Shown here in pieces: positions 33,601 to 42,346 of a stretch of 64,000 nt of DNA. Each line of letters begins with the position of its first letter. Positions within the stretch are counted from its first letter, which is position 1. A program made the position numbers and the translations under genes. Source of the stretch: VFZN01 sp963709325 (lineage in GTDB: Bacteria > Acidobacteriota > Vicinamibacteria > Vicinamibacterales > UBA2999); assembly GCA_963709325.1 (NCBI GenBank), contig CAVPVV010000003.1, positions 744,001 to 808,000 on the forward strand, in the 5' to 3' direction. Below the pieces are notes generated by a model, which saw only the letters and a list, made by a program, of their open reading frames with translations, did not search any database and was not told the origin of the DNA.

Positions 33601-35267
33601 CGAAGCGCCTCTTCCACGTAGGGCGTGGCGCCGATTGTCGTCGGAGCGAGCTGACGGTTTGCCGAGATGCGGTCGGCAGGAAGATGAGATGTACCGGCGC
33701 GGACGCTGACGGTGAAGCTCGCGCCCCGTCCGGCCTCGCTCGAGACCGCGACGCTCCCGCCGTGCAGCCGGGCAAGCTCCTGGACGAGCGCCAGGCCGAT
33801 TCCGGTGCCTTCCTGGGTTCGCGCTTTCACCCGCGTGACGCGGTGGAACCGCTCGAAGATCCGGCCCAGATCCTGCTCGGGAATGCCGGCGCCGGTATCG
33901 CTGACCCGCAGCTCCACGTGATCGTCCTGCCATCGCAGCTGAACGCGGATCTCGCCTTCGAACGTGAACTTGAACGCGTTCGACAGCAGGTTGAGAACGA
34001 TCTTCTCCCACATGTCGCGGTCGACGAAGACCGGTTGGGGGAGCGGCGGGCAATCCACGATCAGCGCGAGGCCCGCTTTTTCCATCGCCGATCGGAACGC
34101 GCTCGCCAGGTCGATCGTGAGCGATGACAGATCGGTCGGTTCGTAGTTGGCCTCGATCCGGCCGGCCTCGATGCGGGAGAAATCCAGGAGCGTGTTGACC
34201 AGCCGCAGCAGCCGCAACGCGTTCCGGTGCGCGGTTTCAATCCGCTCGCGATGCGCCGGCGGTCCAGGCGCCGGATCGGCAAGCTCGTCTTCAAGCGGAC
34301 CGACCAGCAAGGTCAGCGGCGTCCGGAACTCATGGCTGACGTTGCTGAAGAACGCCGTCTTGGCCCGATCGATGGCCGCGAGCGCTTCTGCGCGCTGCCG
34401 TTCCGTCTCATAGGCCCGCGCATTGGTCAGCGCGGTTGCCAGCTGATCCGCAACCAGATCGAGAAAGCTGCGATAGCTGTCGTCGAAGGGCCGCCGTGGA
34501 TTGACGCCGATGATCACTCGGCCAGGCCCGCTGCCGGCAGACGAGGGAATGACAAGGGTCTTGGCCAGATCGGGACTGGCCTCGGCGAGCTGCTGCTCGG
34601 CCCCGGGCGTAGCGGCCTGAAGGTTGTCATCGAGGTACGCCAGAGCGAACGCGACATCCGGCTTCCCCGTCAGTGTCTCCATCGCCAGCACGCAGGCGTC
34701 ACGCTCGGTTCGCGCGGTGGCGTTGCGGGCGGCGAGATCCCGAAGCAGCGCCAGCCGGCGTTCGCCGACGACCCGCTCGGTCGTTTCCGTAACGATGCAG
34801 AAGACGCCGCCGACAGTGCCGGACTCGACACGGACCGGATCGTAGGAGACGTCGAAATAGGTGTCCTCGACGAATCCGTACCGCTCGAGGACGAAGAGAA
34901 GATCGCGTGCCCAGAACGCCTCGCCGGTGCGAACCACGCCCTCGAGCAGCGCGTGCAGGCCCACTTGCGTGTCCCAGATCTCGCTCCATGCGTTTCGGCC
35001 CGGCAGCCCCAGCACGTCAGGATGCTTGGCGCCGAACACCGGCCGGTACGCATCGTTGTAGAGGACGTTGAACTCGGGACCCCAGAACAGGACGATCTGC
35101 GCCTTCGACGGAAGCAGCATGCTGACGGTGCTGCGAAGGCTCTGCGGCCACAGGTGCGGCGGACCTAGCGCCGTCCGCGACCAATCCATCTCCCGCATGC
35201 GGCCGCCCATTTCGCCGCCGCCGGCGAGAAACGTCAGCGTCGAGGGATCAATTGAGGGCGTCTTCAT
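30630..35267 (-). CDS. Giant hybrid sensor histidine kinase with two transmitters and two receivers
   Basis: 1545 residues and no clear membrane helix, so probably cytosolic. Approximate order: PAS-like (40-150), GAF (160-290), HisKA with FFSNVSHEFRTPLTLLVGP (His near 312), HATPase (400-530), receiver RILVADDNADMRDYLARI with LVLSDVMMPELDG (590-700), PAS (730-850), PAS (865-985), GAF (1005-1160), second HisKA FLASLSHELRTPLNAILGYS (His near 1175), second HATPase with WNLLSNAVKFT and DTGIGIPPEFL, and final receiver LTVDDEPDAL with VIVADLGMPKMDGFAFIDRL. Two full kinase cores in one chain imply an internal relay. The output is unknown. It is convergent with the receptor kinase gene. Confidence 0.93.
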   Translation of the reverse strand: MKTPSIDPSTLTFLAGGGEMGGRMREMDWSRTALGPPHLWPQSLRSTVSMLLPSKAQIVLFWGPEFNVLYNDAYRPVFGAKHPDVLGLPGRNAWSEIWDTQVGLHALLEGVVRTGEAFWARDLLFVLERYGFVEDTYFDVSYDPVRVESGTVGGVFCIVTETTERVVGERRLALLRDLAARNATARTERDACVLAMETLTGKPDVAFALAYLDDNLQAATPGAEQQLAEASPDLAKTLVIPSSAGSGPGRVIIGVNPRRPFDDSYRSFLDLVADQLATALTNARAYETERQRAEALAAIDRAKTAFFSNVSHEFRTPLTLLVGPLEDELADPAPGPPAHRERIETAHRNALRLLRLVNTLLDFSRIEAGRIEANYEPTDLSSLTIDLASAFRSAMEKAGLALIVDCPPLPQPVFVDRDMWEKIVLNLLSNAFKFTFEGEIRVQLRWQDDHVELRVSDTGAGIPEQDLGRIFERFHRVTRVKARTQEGTGIGLALVQELARLHGGSVAVSSEAGRGASFTVSVRAGTSHLPADRISANRQLAPTTIGATPYVEEALRWLPGAAPAVRSLADSLAPASPAGGDSDANARILVADDNADMRDYLARILGPYYRVEVVADGRAALDRIGEEAPDLVLSDVMMPELDGFGLLAAVRGDQRTQSIPVVLLSARAGEESRIEGLKAGADEYLVKPFSARELLACVGSQLRLARLRQETERVLRYQRDQHQTLLNQAPLGVYLVDADFRIIEANPVALPVFAEIPGGFVGQDFDEVTHRLWPKELADEMVAIFRHTLDTGEPYLASEGGGFRIDREAFEYYEWRVDRITLPDGRFGLVCYFRDISEQRRAAAAKAHLAALVDSADDAIIAKSLDGVIQWCNPATERLFGYSSEDLIGKNVRILVPPDRQSEEDEILARLGRGERVEHFETVRVTKDGRRLDIALTISPVRDDSGRIIGASKIGRDITAIRQAEAERVRLIEENAAVTETLNNVGAIVASDLDRDKVVQAVTDAATQLTTAEFGAFFYNVIDERGENYTLYTISGVSRDAFSKFPMPRNTEVFEPTFKGTGVVRSADITKDPRYGHNAPYHGMPPGHLPVRSYLAVPVKGRGAEVIGGLFFGHSAVGRFDAHHERIAVGIAAWASVALENARLYMSVQDASRVKDEFLASLSHELRTPLNAILGYSRMLRTGIIAPDRREKAIDTIERNATSLTQIVEDVLDISRIVSGKIRLNVQPVDFPTIVRTAVDAIAPAADAKGVRVEIVLDPAAAPVSGDPERLRQVLWNLLSNAVKFTNRGGRAQVRLERVNSHVELIVSDTGIGIPPEFLPHVFERFRQADAGFTRERGGLGLGLSIARQLIEMHGGTIDASSAGVGQGATFRVKIPLMIVHTLRDDKPRVHPRAGSSLANVSTESLHGIHVLTVDDEPDALALVSEVLEAAGARVTTAQSAESALEKLVLEIPDVIVADLGMPKMDGFAFIDRLRRHDNSRVRELPAAALTAYARSEDRMKVLQAGFQIHLAKPIDPAELVTTIGSLARRVVVRNPDGGPGSTSK

Positions 35268-35365
35268 TCGGGAAGCATGTGACCCGACAACTCAGCAGGA
35301 GTGATGGTTGTGCAGCTATATCAGGCGCAATTGCGGCAGCAGGTCCGGCACGCCGTAACCTGAAG

Positions 35366-36658
35366 CTACTGGACCCGCGAGTTGGACGCGGCCGGCGTGA
35401 GCTTGAGCAGCTTGGCACCCGGGCCGTCGGTCAGCACGTACACCGCGCCGTCCTGGAACACGCGCACGTCGCGAATCCGCTCGTTCAGGTCCGTGAGCAG
35501 CGCCTCCTCGTTGACCACCTTGTCGTCCTTGCCGAGTTCCAGACGGAACAGGCCCCGGCCAGCCATCCCGCCAATGAGCACGCTGGTCTTCCACTGCGGG
35601 AACAGATTGCCCTGGTAGAACACCAGGCTGGATGGTGCGATGACTGGATCCCAGTAGTAACGGGGCTGCTCCAAACCTGCCTTCTCGACTATCCCCTCGC
35701 CGATCTTCGTTCCGGGGTAGTTGATGCCGTGCACGATCACCGGCCAGCCGTAGTTCTTGCCCTTCTCGATCAGGTTGAGCTCGTCGCCGCCGCGCGGACC
35801 GTGCTCGGTTTCCCACAGCCGCCCGTCCGGCGCAAAGGCGATTCCCTGCGGCGTGCGATGGCCCATCGACCAGATTTCGGGCAGGCCGAGCGATGGATTG
35901 CCGGGGGCGGGCTTGCCTTCCGGCGTGATGTGGACGATCTTGCCGAGGTACGTGTCGCGATCCTGTGCCTGCAGCGGGATCGGATCTCCGGTAGAGCGGT
36001 CGCCGATCGACACGAACAAATTTCCGTCCTTGGGATCGATGGCGATTCGCGCGCCGACCTGGCTGCCCGCCCGCTTGGTCACCGGAACGGTCTCAATCAA
36101 GCTCTTCGCATTCGAGATCGTGCCTGCCTCTTCGTCGAGCACGGCACTGCCCACGGCGAGCGACGCATTGTCGGCGTCGACATCGTGCGAATAGGTGAAG
36201 AAGATCCTGTGAGTGGTTTGATAGTTGCGATCGAGCTCGACGTCGAGGAGGCCGGATTGGCCGCGCACGTAAATCGCCGGCAGCCCCTCGGTGATGGTCC
36301 GGAACGGGGAGCCATCACTGTTCAGGATGCGGATTCTGCCCGGCTTCTCGGTGACGATAAATCGTCCGCTCGGGAGCGGCTCCACGGCATACGGACTGTC
36401 CAGGTTCGTGGCGATCGTGGCGACGCTCACGTCCACGGTCTTGTGGTACGGCGCGTGAGTCTGGCCGGGAAAGACCGGATGGTCCGTGTCCAGTTCTGGA
36501 GGCCTTTTGTCAATCGGCTGGCCTTCGACCGTGAAGATCTGGAACGGCCGGCTGCCCTGCCGCGCATTGCCGCCCGCGGGCGTTTGCGCCAACAGCATCG
36601 CCGACGTAGCCAACGTCGCCGCCGCGACGCCTGTCGTCAGAAGAGAATTGAACCGCAT
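35366..36658 (-). CDS. PQQ-dependent sugar dehydrogenase (glucose/sorbosone dehydrogenase family)
   Basis: 430 residues with a signal peptide (about 1-25, ATLATSAMLLAQTPAGG). The beta-propeller starts IATNLDSPYAVEPLPSGRFI. Family blocks are IRILNSDGSPFRTITEGLPA, LLDVELDRNYQTTHRIFFTY, GSQVGARIAIDPKDGNLFVS, and the conserved turn WSMGHRTPQGIAFAPDGRLW then ETEHGPRGGDELNLIEKGKN. It is periplasmic and would oxidise aldoses with quinone as acceptor. It stands alone, with a 257-bp gap to the LysM gene in which only a GGAGG ribosome site is seen. Confidence 0.9.
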   Translation of the reverse strand: MRFNSLLTTGVAAATLATSAMLLAQTPAGGNARQGSRPFQIFTVEGQPIDKRPPELDTDHPVFPGQTHAPYHKTVDVSVATIATNLDSPYAVEPLPSGRFIVTEKPGRIRILNSDGSPFRTITEGLPAIYVRGQSGLLDVELDRNYQTTHRIFFTYSHDVDADNASLAVGSAVLDEEAGTISNAKSLIETVPVTKRAGSQVGARIAIDPKDGNLFVSIGDRSTGDPIPLQAQDRDTYLGKIVHITPEGKPAPGNPSLGLPEIWSMGHRTPQGIAFAPDGRLWETEHGPRGGDELNLIEKGKNYGWPVIVHGINYPGTKIGEGIVEKAGLEQPRYYWDPVIAPSSLVFYQGNLFPQWKTSVLIGGMAGRGLFRLELGKDDKVVNEEALLTDLNERIRDVRVFQDGAVYVLTDGPGAKLLKLTPAASNSRVQ

Positions 36659-36916
36659 CCTACAACTCTATGACTTGAAGCGCCATTTGTGACAGGCAAA
36701 TAGAACCCACGAACCTCAACTGTTCCTTAGGCGCGCGCGGCCCAACATGGGCTGCTGCCGCAACCGGCTGAGTCGTTCACGACGCGTCTGTGCACAATCG
36801 GACAGCGCACGAGGCACGCGCGATCCACAGTCGACTGGATATCTGTGAACCCGATTCAGCCAGGCGCGACGTCCATGAACTGCGTCGCGATCGTCAATCA
36901 GTAGCGGAGGTGAAAC

Positions 36917-37324
36917 ATGGGTATGAGAGACACGTACGCATATGCGATTCAGACTGCGAAGGGCAGGTTCCACGGCAACGCCGAGGAACGTGACGGCAAG
37001 CTGCATTTCAAGGGCACAGTCGCGACCGAAACCGAGAAGAACGAGATTTGGACGGCGATCAAGACGATCCCGACGTGGCAGAAGGACATCGTCGCTGACA
37101 TCCAGGTGACGGGCGGACCCGCAGCCGGAGCCGGCGCGCCGACCGCTGCTGCTGCACCGCCGAGCGGCAAGACCTATACGGTTAAGGCTGGTGACACTCT
37201 CGGCGGGATCGCGAAAGAGCACCTGGGCAGCGCTGGCGCTTACCGGAAGATCTTCGAGCTGAACAAGGATCAGTTGACGGATCCCGACAAGATCAAGCCT
37301 GGTCAGGTTCTGCATCTCCCCTAG
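36917..37324 (+). CDS. BON-like / LysM-domain small protein
   Basis: 135 residues. A GGAGG site six bases before the ATG decides the start. The N-terminal ~65 residues resemble a BON/CsbD-type module (DTYAYAIQTAKGRFHGNAEE, then LHFKGTVATETEKNEIWTAI). After an Ala/Pro linker comes one LysM domain (KTYTVKAGDTLGGIAKEHLG through PDKIKPGQVLHLP). The architecture is close to the stress-related potassium-binding protein Kbp/YgaU. No signal peptide is seen, so it may be cytoplasmic like Kbp. It opens the stress-flavoured block that follows. Confidence 0.85.
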   Translation: MGMRDTYAYAIQTAKGRFHGNAEERDGKLHFKGTVATETEKNEIWTAIKTIPTWQKDIVADIQVTGGPAAGAGAPTAAAAPPSGKTYTVKAGDTLGGIAKEHLGSAGAYRKIFELNKDQLTDPDKIKPGQVLHLP

Positions 37325-37333
37325 GTCGTTGGC

Positions 37334-38830
37334 GTGAATCAGATTCGGAACGCCAGGTATGGCTGGCGTTCGATCTCATCCCGCATCGCCATCACCGGGG
37401 CGACCGGCTACATCGGCGGCCGTCTCGCCCCGCGCCTGCTCGAGGCAGGCTGCAGGCTGCGCTGCCTGGTGCGGTCGCCCAGGAAACTCGAGGGACGCGA
37501 CTGGACATCCGACTCGCGCGTCGAGATCTGGCCCTCGGACCTGGACGATCGCACCTCCCTCACTCGAGACCTCTCCGGCTGCGACGTCGCCTTCTATCTC
37601 GTGCACTCGATGATGTCGAGCGATCGGGCGTACGCCGAGCGAGATCTCTCGCTGGCGCGGACGTTCGCCACCGCCGCCCGCGACGCCGGCGTTGGCCGGA
37701 TCATCTATCTGGGCGGCCTGGGCGAGATGGGATCCGGGTTGAGCGAACACCTGGAGTCGCGGCGGCATGTCGAGACCGCCTTGGGATCGACCGGCGTGCC
37801 GGTCACTGTTCTCCGCGCCGCCATGATCATTGGTTCGGGTTCGGCTTCGTTCGAGATCATGCGTTACCTGGTGCAGCGCCTGCCGGTCATGATCACCCCC
37901 ACCTGGGTCAGCACGCGCTGTCAGCCGATCGCGATTGAGAACGTGCTCGGCTATCTCATAGGTGTCCTGTTCTCGGACGAGACGACGGGCCAGGTCTTCG
38001 ACATCGGTGGGCCGGAGATCCTGTCCTACCGGGACATCATGCGCATCATGGCCGAGGAACTGGATCTGCCACGCCGATGGATCCTGCCGGTGCCACTGTT
38101 GACGCCGCGATTGAGCTCACATTGGATTCAGCTCGTCACGCCCTTGAGCCATCGCATCGCGCGTCCGCTGACCGAGGGTCTCAGGAACGAAGTGGTCTGC
38201 CGTAACGACCGCATCACAGTTCTCATTCCACAAGCGCGGCTCGACGTTCGCGAGGCGATTCGCGCCGCGCTCAGCCAGATGAAGGCACACCTGGTGGAAA
38301 CCCACTGGTCGACGGCTGGTCCGATGCCCGGTGATCCGGACTGGTCCGGCGGCACCGTCTTCCGTGACGTCCGCCAGGTTGTCATCGCGCTGCCATCCCG
38401 CATCGTCTTTCGAGCGGTGTGCCGCGTCGGCGGGGAGCACGGCTGGAATACAAGCTGGCTCTGGAGGCTTCGGGGCTGGCTCGATCAGCGGGCAGGTGGG
38501 CCCGGGCTGCGCCGGGGCCGAAGGCATCCCGATCTCTTACGCTACGGCGACGCCGTCGACTTCTGGCGTGTGGTCGGCATCGAACGGGATCGCTCGCTCT
38601 CCCTGCGTGCCGAGATGAAACTGCCGGGCGAGGCGCTCCTCGACTTTCGGGTGGCTCCGGATGGAGAGTCCAGATGCACGCTCTGCCAGACCGCCCTCTT
38701 CGAGCCTCGGGGCCTCGCCGGACTGCTTTATTGGTACGCCGTGGTGCCGTTTCATGGCCTCGTCTTTCGGACGATGCTCGCTGGCATTCAGCGTGACGCA
38801 ATCGAGATCGCCGCCCAGCCGGGGCCTTGA
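37334..38830 (+). CDS. NAD-dependent epimerase-like protein with C-terminal DUF2867
   Basis: 498 residues from a GTG nine bases after the LysM gene. Residues about 15-330 form an extended-SDR fold: IAITGATGYIGGRLAPRLLE, then VAFYLVHSMMSSDRAYAERD, IIYLGGLGEMGSGLSEHLES, and the late NAD-fold block TGQVFDIGGPEILSYRDIMR. The C-terminal ~150 residues (DRSLSLRAEMKLPGEALLDF, TLCQTALFEPRGLAGLLYWY) match the DUF2867 module usually fused to it. The reaction is unknown. It is possibly membrane-associated through the aromatic C-terminus. Confidence 0.85.
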   Translation: MNQIRNARYGWRSISSRIAITGATGYIGGRLAPRLLEAGCRLRCLVRSPRKLEGRDWTSDSRVEIWPSDLDDRTSLTRDLSGCDVAFYLVHSMMSSDRAYAERDLSLARTFATAARDAGVGRIIYLGGLGEMGSGLSEHLESRRHVETALGSTGVPVTVLRAAMIIGSGSASFEIMRYLVQRLPVMITPTWVSTRCQPIAIENVLGYLIGVLFSDETTGQVFDIGGPEILSYRDIMRIMAEELDLPRRWILPVPLLTPRLSSHWIQLVTPLSHRIARPLTEGLRNEVVCRNDRITVLIPQARLDVREAIRAALSQMKAHLVETHWSTAGPMPGDPDWSGGTVFRDVRQVVIALPSRIVFRAVCRVGGEHGWNTSWLWRLRGWLDQRAGGPGLRRGRRHPDLLRYGDAVDFWRVVGIERDRSLSLRAEMKLPGEALLDFRVAPDGESRCTLCQTALFEPRGLAGLLYWYAVVPFHGLVFRTMLAGIQRDAIEIAAQPGP

Positions 38831-38888
38831 TCGGACCAGCAGAGGGTCGATGGCGCTTCCGACCAGGGACATGGTTTCCGCCCGGCGA

Positions 38889-41306
38889 TCAGGACTCGTC
38901 ATCAAGGCAGACGAAGAAATCGTGCCCCTCCCACCGATCCGTTTCTGGCCAGTAGAACGTCAGGCTCACGCGGCTGCCGGTGCCCACATTTGTCGTGTTC
39001 AGGTCCGCCACGTGGACGCCGAGTGTCGTGTCGCCGGTCGCGGTATCGTGAACGGTGCGCCAGTCATCCACGCTCCAATGCACGATCGCCGGGTCGAGCG
39101 TCTCGATCCGGAGGATTCTGCCGGGCGGCATCGATCGGATCTTGTTGTTGAAGCGCCAGGAGATATGGGGTGACGTCACCCTGTTGACGAGATAGCGCTG
39201 AACCGGTTGCGGCGGGCGATCGAAGATCTCACCGTCACGAAGCGACCGGCACAACTTGAGGTACTCGGCATGGGCCCACACCAGCGGCCTGGCGCCGCCT
39301 GACGCGTGCCCGAGGAACAGCTCCCGGTCAGGAATGTCGGCGCTATCCCAGATCTGTTCGGGCAGAAGGCCGTTGGGACCTGCCAATTCCTCCATCGCCT
39401 GCGCCAGCCGTTCGGCGAGGTCGGTGCGTCCGGCGGCAAGCTCGTAGTGGGCGCGCTCGCCGGTCAGGAGCGGCCACGCCCGACCGATGCCGGTTCCGTC
39501 GAATGGCTCGCCGTCGGCGTGTTCGCCGTACGCATCCCCCTGATAACGATGCCACGCGGGTCCGCGCGGCGTCTCGACTCTGAGCGTCGCGTCGATGACC
39601 TTGACGGTGCTCTCGATGCGCGCGTCGTCGGCCGCCCGCAAACCGAAGCGCACGAACGCCAGCGCGTCGAGGTTGACCATGTGCGCCGCCGCTCCCCGTG
39701 CTTGATCGGGAGGCCGGTTCTTGATCGGGACGAACCCGTGAGACGGCGACGAGGCATCCGCCCGATCGGGCTGAGCGACACGGACGTAATATCCGTCGAC
39801 GGCGTGCTGCCGCGCCAATCCGGTTCCCGAAACATACAGCCATCGTTCGATGCTCGCATTCCAGGCATCGGCTGTCTCGCGCAGGTAATCCGCCGCCGCC
39901 GTGTTCGCCTGGGCGTCGGCCAGATCCGCGGCCACGAGCAATGCGGCAATTTCGGTCGCGATCGTGAATGGCGAATAGCCAGGCTCCTCTTCCCAGCGAT
40001 CCTGCGGACTTACCGGGCCATTGCGGACCAGAAACGAGGCCGCTCGCCGCACCATCGGCCAGTAGCTATCTCGCTCGCGTTTGTCGAGCACGCCCCGACG
40101 CGCGGCGAGATCGACCAGAAGGATGGGCAGCGCGGTTTCGTCCATCTGAATGCCGTGCCAGTACGGCGTCCCGTCGAGCCACATGTTCTGCGACCAATGG
40201 CCATCAGCTTCCTGGGTGGCCTGCAGATACCGCAACACCCGCCGGGCCTCCTGATGCGCGCCGATCGCGATGAAGCCGCCCGCGGTCTCGACGAGATCAC
40301 GGGGCCACACGAGGTGATAGCCGCCCAGGTCGTCGTCGGGCTTGGCGAAGCCCCACGGGATCGACAAGCTGGCAATGATCCCGCCTTCGACATGCTTCGA
40401 TTCGTGCGTGCGCAGCACTGCGGCACTGGTGTGGTAGAGCGAGCTTCGCGCCGGCGACGGGGCCTCGGCCGCAAGCTTCGCATGCCACGCTTCCCAGCCT
40501 CTGACGTACTCCGCGTGGCTGCCGTCGACATCCTCGAGCAGGCTGATGAGCGCGTGCTGGCCGGCTTCCATCGCCGTGGGACCGAACCCGAGCGCCATGA
40601 CGAACACGCCATCCGACGCTCGAAGATCGATTTCACCGGTTACCGCCACGTTGCCGTCCTCGGCGCGGGCGTAGGTTTCGCGCAGACGCCGGTGCGCGTG
40701 CAGTTGCTGCCAGCCATCCGAGAAGCCGACGAAGCCGACGGACCGGACGACCCACGGCGCCGTCGTCGCGAGGGCGAGGGCGTGGCTCTCGCGCGCGGCG
40801 AAGAGCATCGGCGTCCCCTTGTAGTCGCCAACCCATGCGGTGTTGCCGCCGCCCCGATTGGCCAGGTGCGGCGCCAGCACCACGTGTAGCCGGAAGTCGG
40901 CAAGCTTTCCCTGAAGAGGCACGAAACGCACGCGTTGGAGTACGACGTCACGCCACGGATCGGTCCACACCTCTTTCTCGATGCGATAACGTCCATCGAC
41001 GGCGGTGTTGAGAAGTCGATAGGCCGGAACGCCAGGGGTCACCGGCGCGGTCTCGGAGCGGGCGTCCCTCTTTTCTTCGGAGAAATACGTCTCGCCATCC
41101 GTGACGATGAATCCAAGGTCGCGCGTGCACGCCTGATCGACGCGTGGATAGTAGATCTCGTTGAGAATCCCGTGGCTGAGGGTGAACCAGACGCGGCTGT
41201 TGCGACTGACCGCCGTCCCGAGGCCACTCTTTGCACTCGACGTCCACCGGGCGGGAATGCCCGGCCACCCCGGGGCGAACGTGACTGGATCGTCAGCCAT
41301 GTTCAT
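38889..41306 (-). CDS. GH15 glucoamylase/glucodextranase-like glycoside hydrolase
   Basis: 805 residues and no signal peptide. N-terminal beta domain about 12-270 (TAVSRNSRVWFTLSHGILNE, IYYPRVDQACTRDLGFIVTD). The (alpha/alpha)6 catalytic domain spans about 285-690, with YHLVWPRDLVETAGGFIAIG, the acid region PQDRWEEEPGYSPFTIATEI, and the base region RPLVWAHAEYLKL. A C-terminal beta domain (about 700-805) ends near FYWPETDRWEGHDFFVCLDD. It would release glucose from alpha-glucans, here probably glycogen inside the cell. It is convergent with the SDR gene. Another GH15-type enzyme is cut by the right window edge. Confidence 0.9.
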   Translation of the reverse strand: MNMADDPVTFAPGWPGIPARWTSSAKSGLGTAVSRNSRVWFTLSHGILNEIYYPRVDQACTRDLGFIVTDGETYFSEEKRDARSETAPVTPGVPAYRLLNTAVDGRYRIEKEVWTDPWRDVVLQRVRFVPLQGKLADFRLHVVLAPHLANRGGGNTAWVGDYKGTPMLFAARESHALALATTAPWVVRSVGFVGFSDGWQQLHAHRRLRETYARAEDGNVAVTGEIDLRASDGVFVMALGFGPTAMEAGQHALISLLEDVDGSHAEYVRGWEAWHAKLAAEAPSPARSSLYHTSAAVLRTHESKHVEGGIIASLSIPWGFAKPDDDLGGYHLVWPRDLVETAGGFIAIGAHQEARRVLRYLQATQEADGHWSQNMWLDGTPYWHGIQMDETALPILLVDLAARRGVLDKRERDSYWPMVRRAASFLVRNGPVSPQDRWEEEPGYSPFTIATEIAALLVAADLADAQANTAAADYLRETADAWNASIERWLYVSGTGLARQHAVDGYYVRVAQPDRADASSPSHGFVPIKNRPPDQARGAAAHMVNLDALAFVRFGLRAADDARIESTVKVIDATLRVETPRGPAWHRYQGDAYGEHADGEPFDGTGIGRAWPLLTGERAHYELAAGRTDLAERLAQAMEELAGPNGLLPEQIWDSADIPDRELFLGHASGGARPLVWAHAEYLKLCRSLRDGEIFDRPPQPVQRYLVNRVTSPHISWRFNNKIRSMPPGRILRIETLDPAIVHWSVDDWRTVHDTATGDTTLGVHVADLNTTNVGTGSRVSLTFYWPETDRWEGHDFFVCLDDES

Positions 41307-41389
41307 GATCTACCACTTCGGCGCTGGCGCTGTCGGATCCTGTATGAGAGAGCGAACACGCCGGCGACGACTGGTTAATCAGGAGGGAC

Positions 41390-42346
41390 TCACGTGATCA
41401 CGCTCGTCGGCTCGGTGACGTCGAGTCGGCTGCCGGTGCCGTCAGGTTGAGTGCGTCGACCTTGGGTCGCGAACCGGTCGGGAGCGAGAGTTGTCCACCG
41501 ATGCTCCGCGTACACGCGCGTGAACTCGGCACCGAGCAGCAGAATCTGGCACGAGTAGTAGACCCACAGCAGGAGGATCATCACCGAAGCGGCAGCGCCG
41601 TAGCCGGACGCCGTGCTGCTCTGGCCGAGATACAGGCCGATCAGCTGTTGACCGAGCGTGAAGAGCACGGCCGTGACGAATGCGCCGGTCGTCACATCAC
41701 GCCAGCCGAGATGCACGTCGGGCAAGACGCGGTAGAGAAGCGCGAACAGCGACGTCGTCCCGATGAGAGACACGAGTACCTGGACTCCGCTCCACAGCAG
41801 GGGGAGGCTCGAGGAGTGGCGCGAGAGCCATGCGCTGAATGCCGCCAGAGCCGCCGTCACCGCGAGCGAGACCAGCAGCAGAAAACCGATCGCGACGACC
41901 AGGCCGAAGGAGCGCAGACGATCGATCAGAAATGCCTTGAGGTGCACACCCGGATTCGGCTTCACGCGCCATACCGTGTTCAGTGCCGACTGGAGCTCGA
42001 GGAACGCGCCGGTCGCGGCGACGACGAATGCGACGCTGCCGATCGTGGTGGCGAGGATGCCCGCCCGTCGTTGACTCGCTCCCTCGAGAAGACTCTGTAC
42101 GGCGTGGGCACCTTCGCGCCCGACAAGGTGATCGAGCTGGTTGACGATCGCTCCGCGCACCACATCGGTGCTGAAGACCAGACCGGCAATTCCAGTGGCG
42201 ACAAGCAGGACTGGCGCGATCGCAAACAATGTGTAGTAGGCCAGTGACGCGCCAAGTCTCAGCGCGTCGTCATCCCACCACGCCTTGAGGGCGGTGCCGA
42301 ACAGTCGCACGATTGCCGGCGAGCGGCTTCGGCTCCCCCGGCTCAT
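41390..42346 (-). CDS. YihY/BrkB-family inner-membrane protein
   Basis: 318 residues from the ATG at 42346, which overlaps the TGA of the upstream permease gene (ATGA). That overlap settles the start against a longer open frame to 42859, which merely shadows the permease. Six hydrophobic segments follow the family plan: LGASLAYYTLFAIAPVLLVA, TTIGSVAFVVAATGAFLELQ, FGLVVAIGFLLLVSLAVTAA, VLVSLIGTTSLFALLYRVLP, GAFVTAVLFTLGQQLIGLYL and SVMILLLWVYYSCQILLLGA. The family was once called ribonuclease BN in error. Its function is unknown. Confidence 0.92.
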   Translation of the reverse strand: MSRGSRSRSPAIVRLFGTALKAWWDDDALRLGASLAYYTLFAIAPVLLVATGIAGLVFSTDVVRGAIVNQLDHLVGREGAHAVQSLLEGASQRRAGILATTIGSVAFVVAATGAFLELQSALNTVWRVKPNPGVHLKAFLIDRLRSFGLVVAIGFLLLVSLAVTAALAAFSAWLSRHSSSLPLLWSGVQVLVSLIGTTSLFALLYRVLPDVHLGWRDVTTGAFVTAVLFTLGQQLIGLYLGQSSTASGYGAAASVMILLLWVYYSCQILLLGAEFTRVYAEHRWTTLAPDRFATQGRRTQPDGTGSRLDVTEPTSVIT

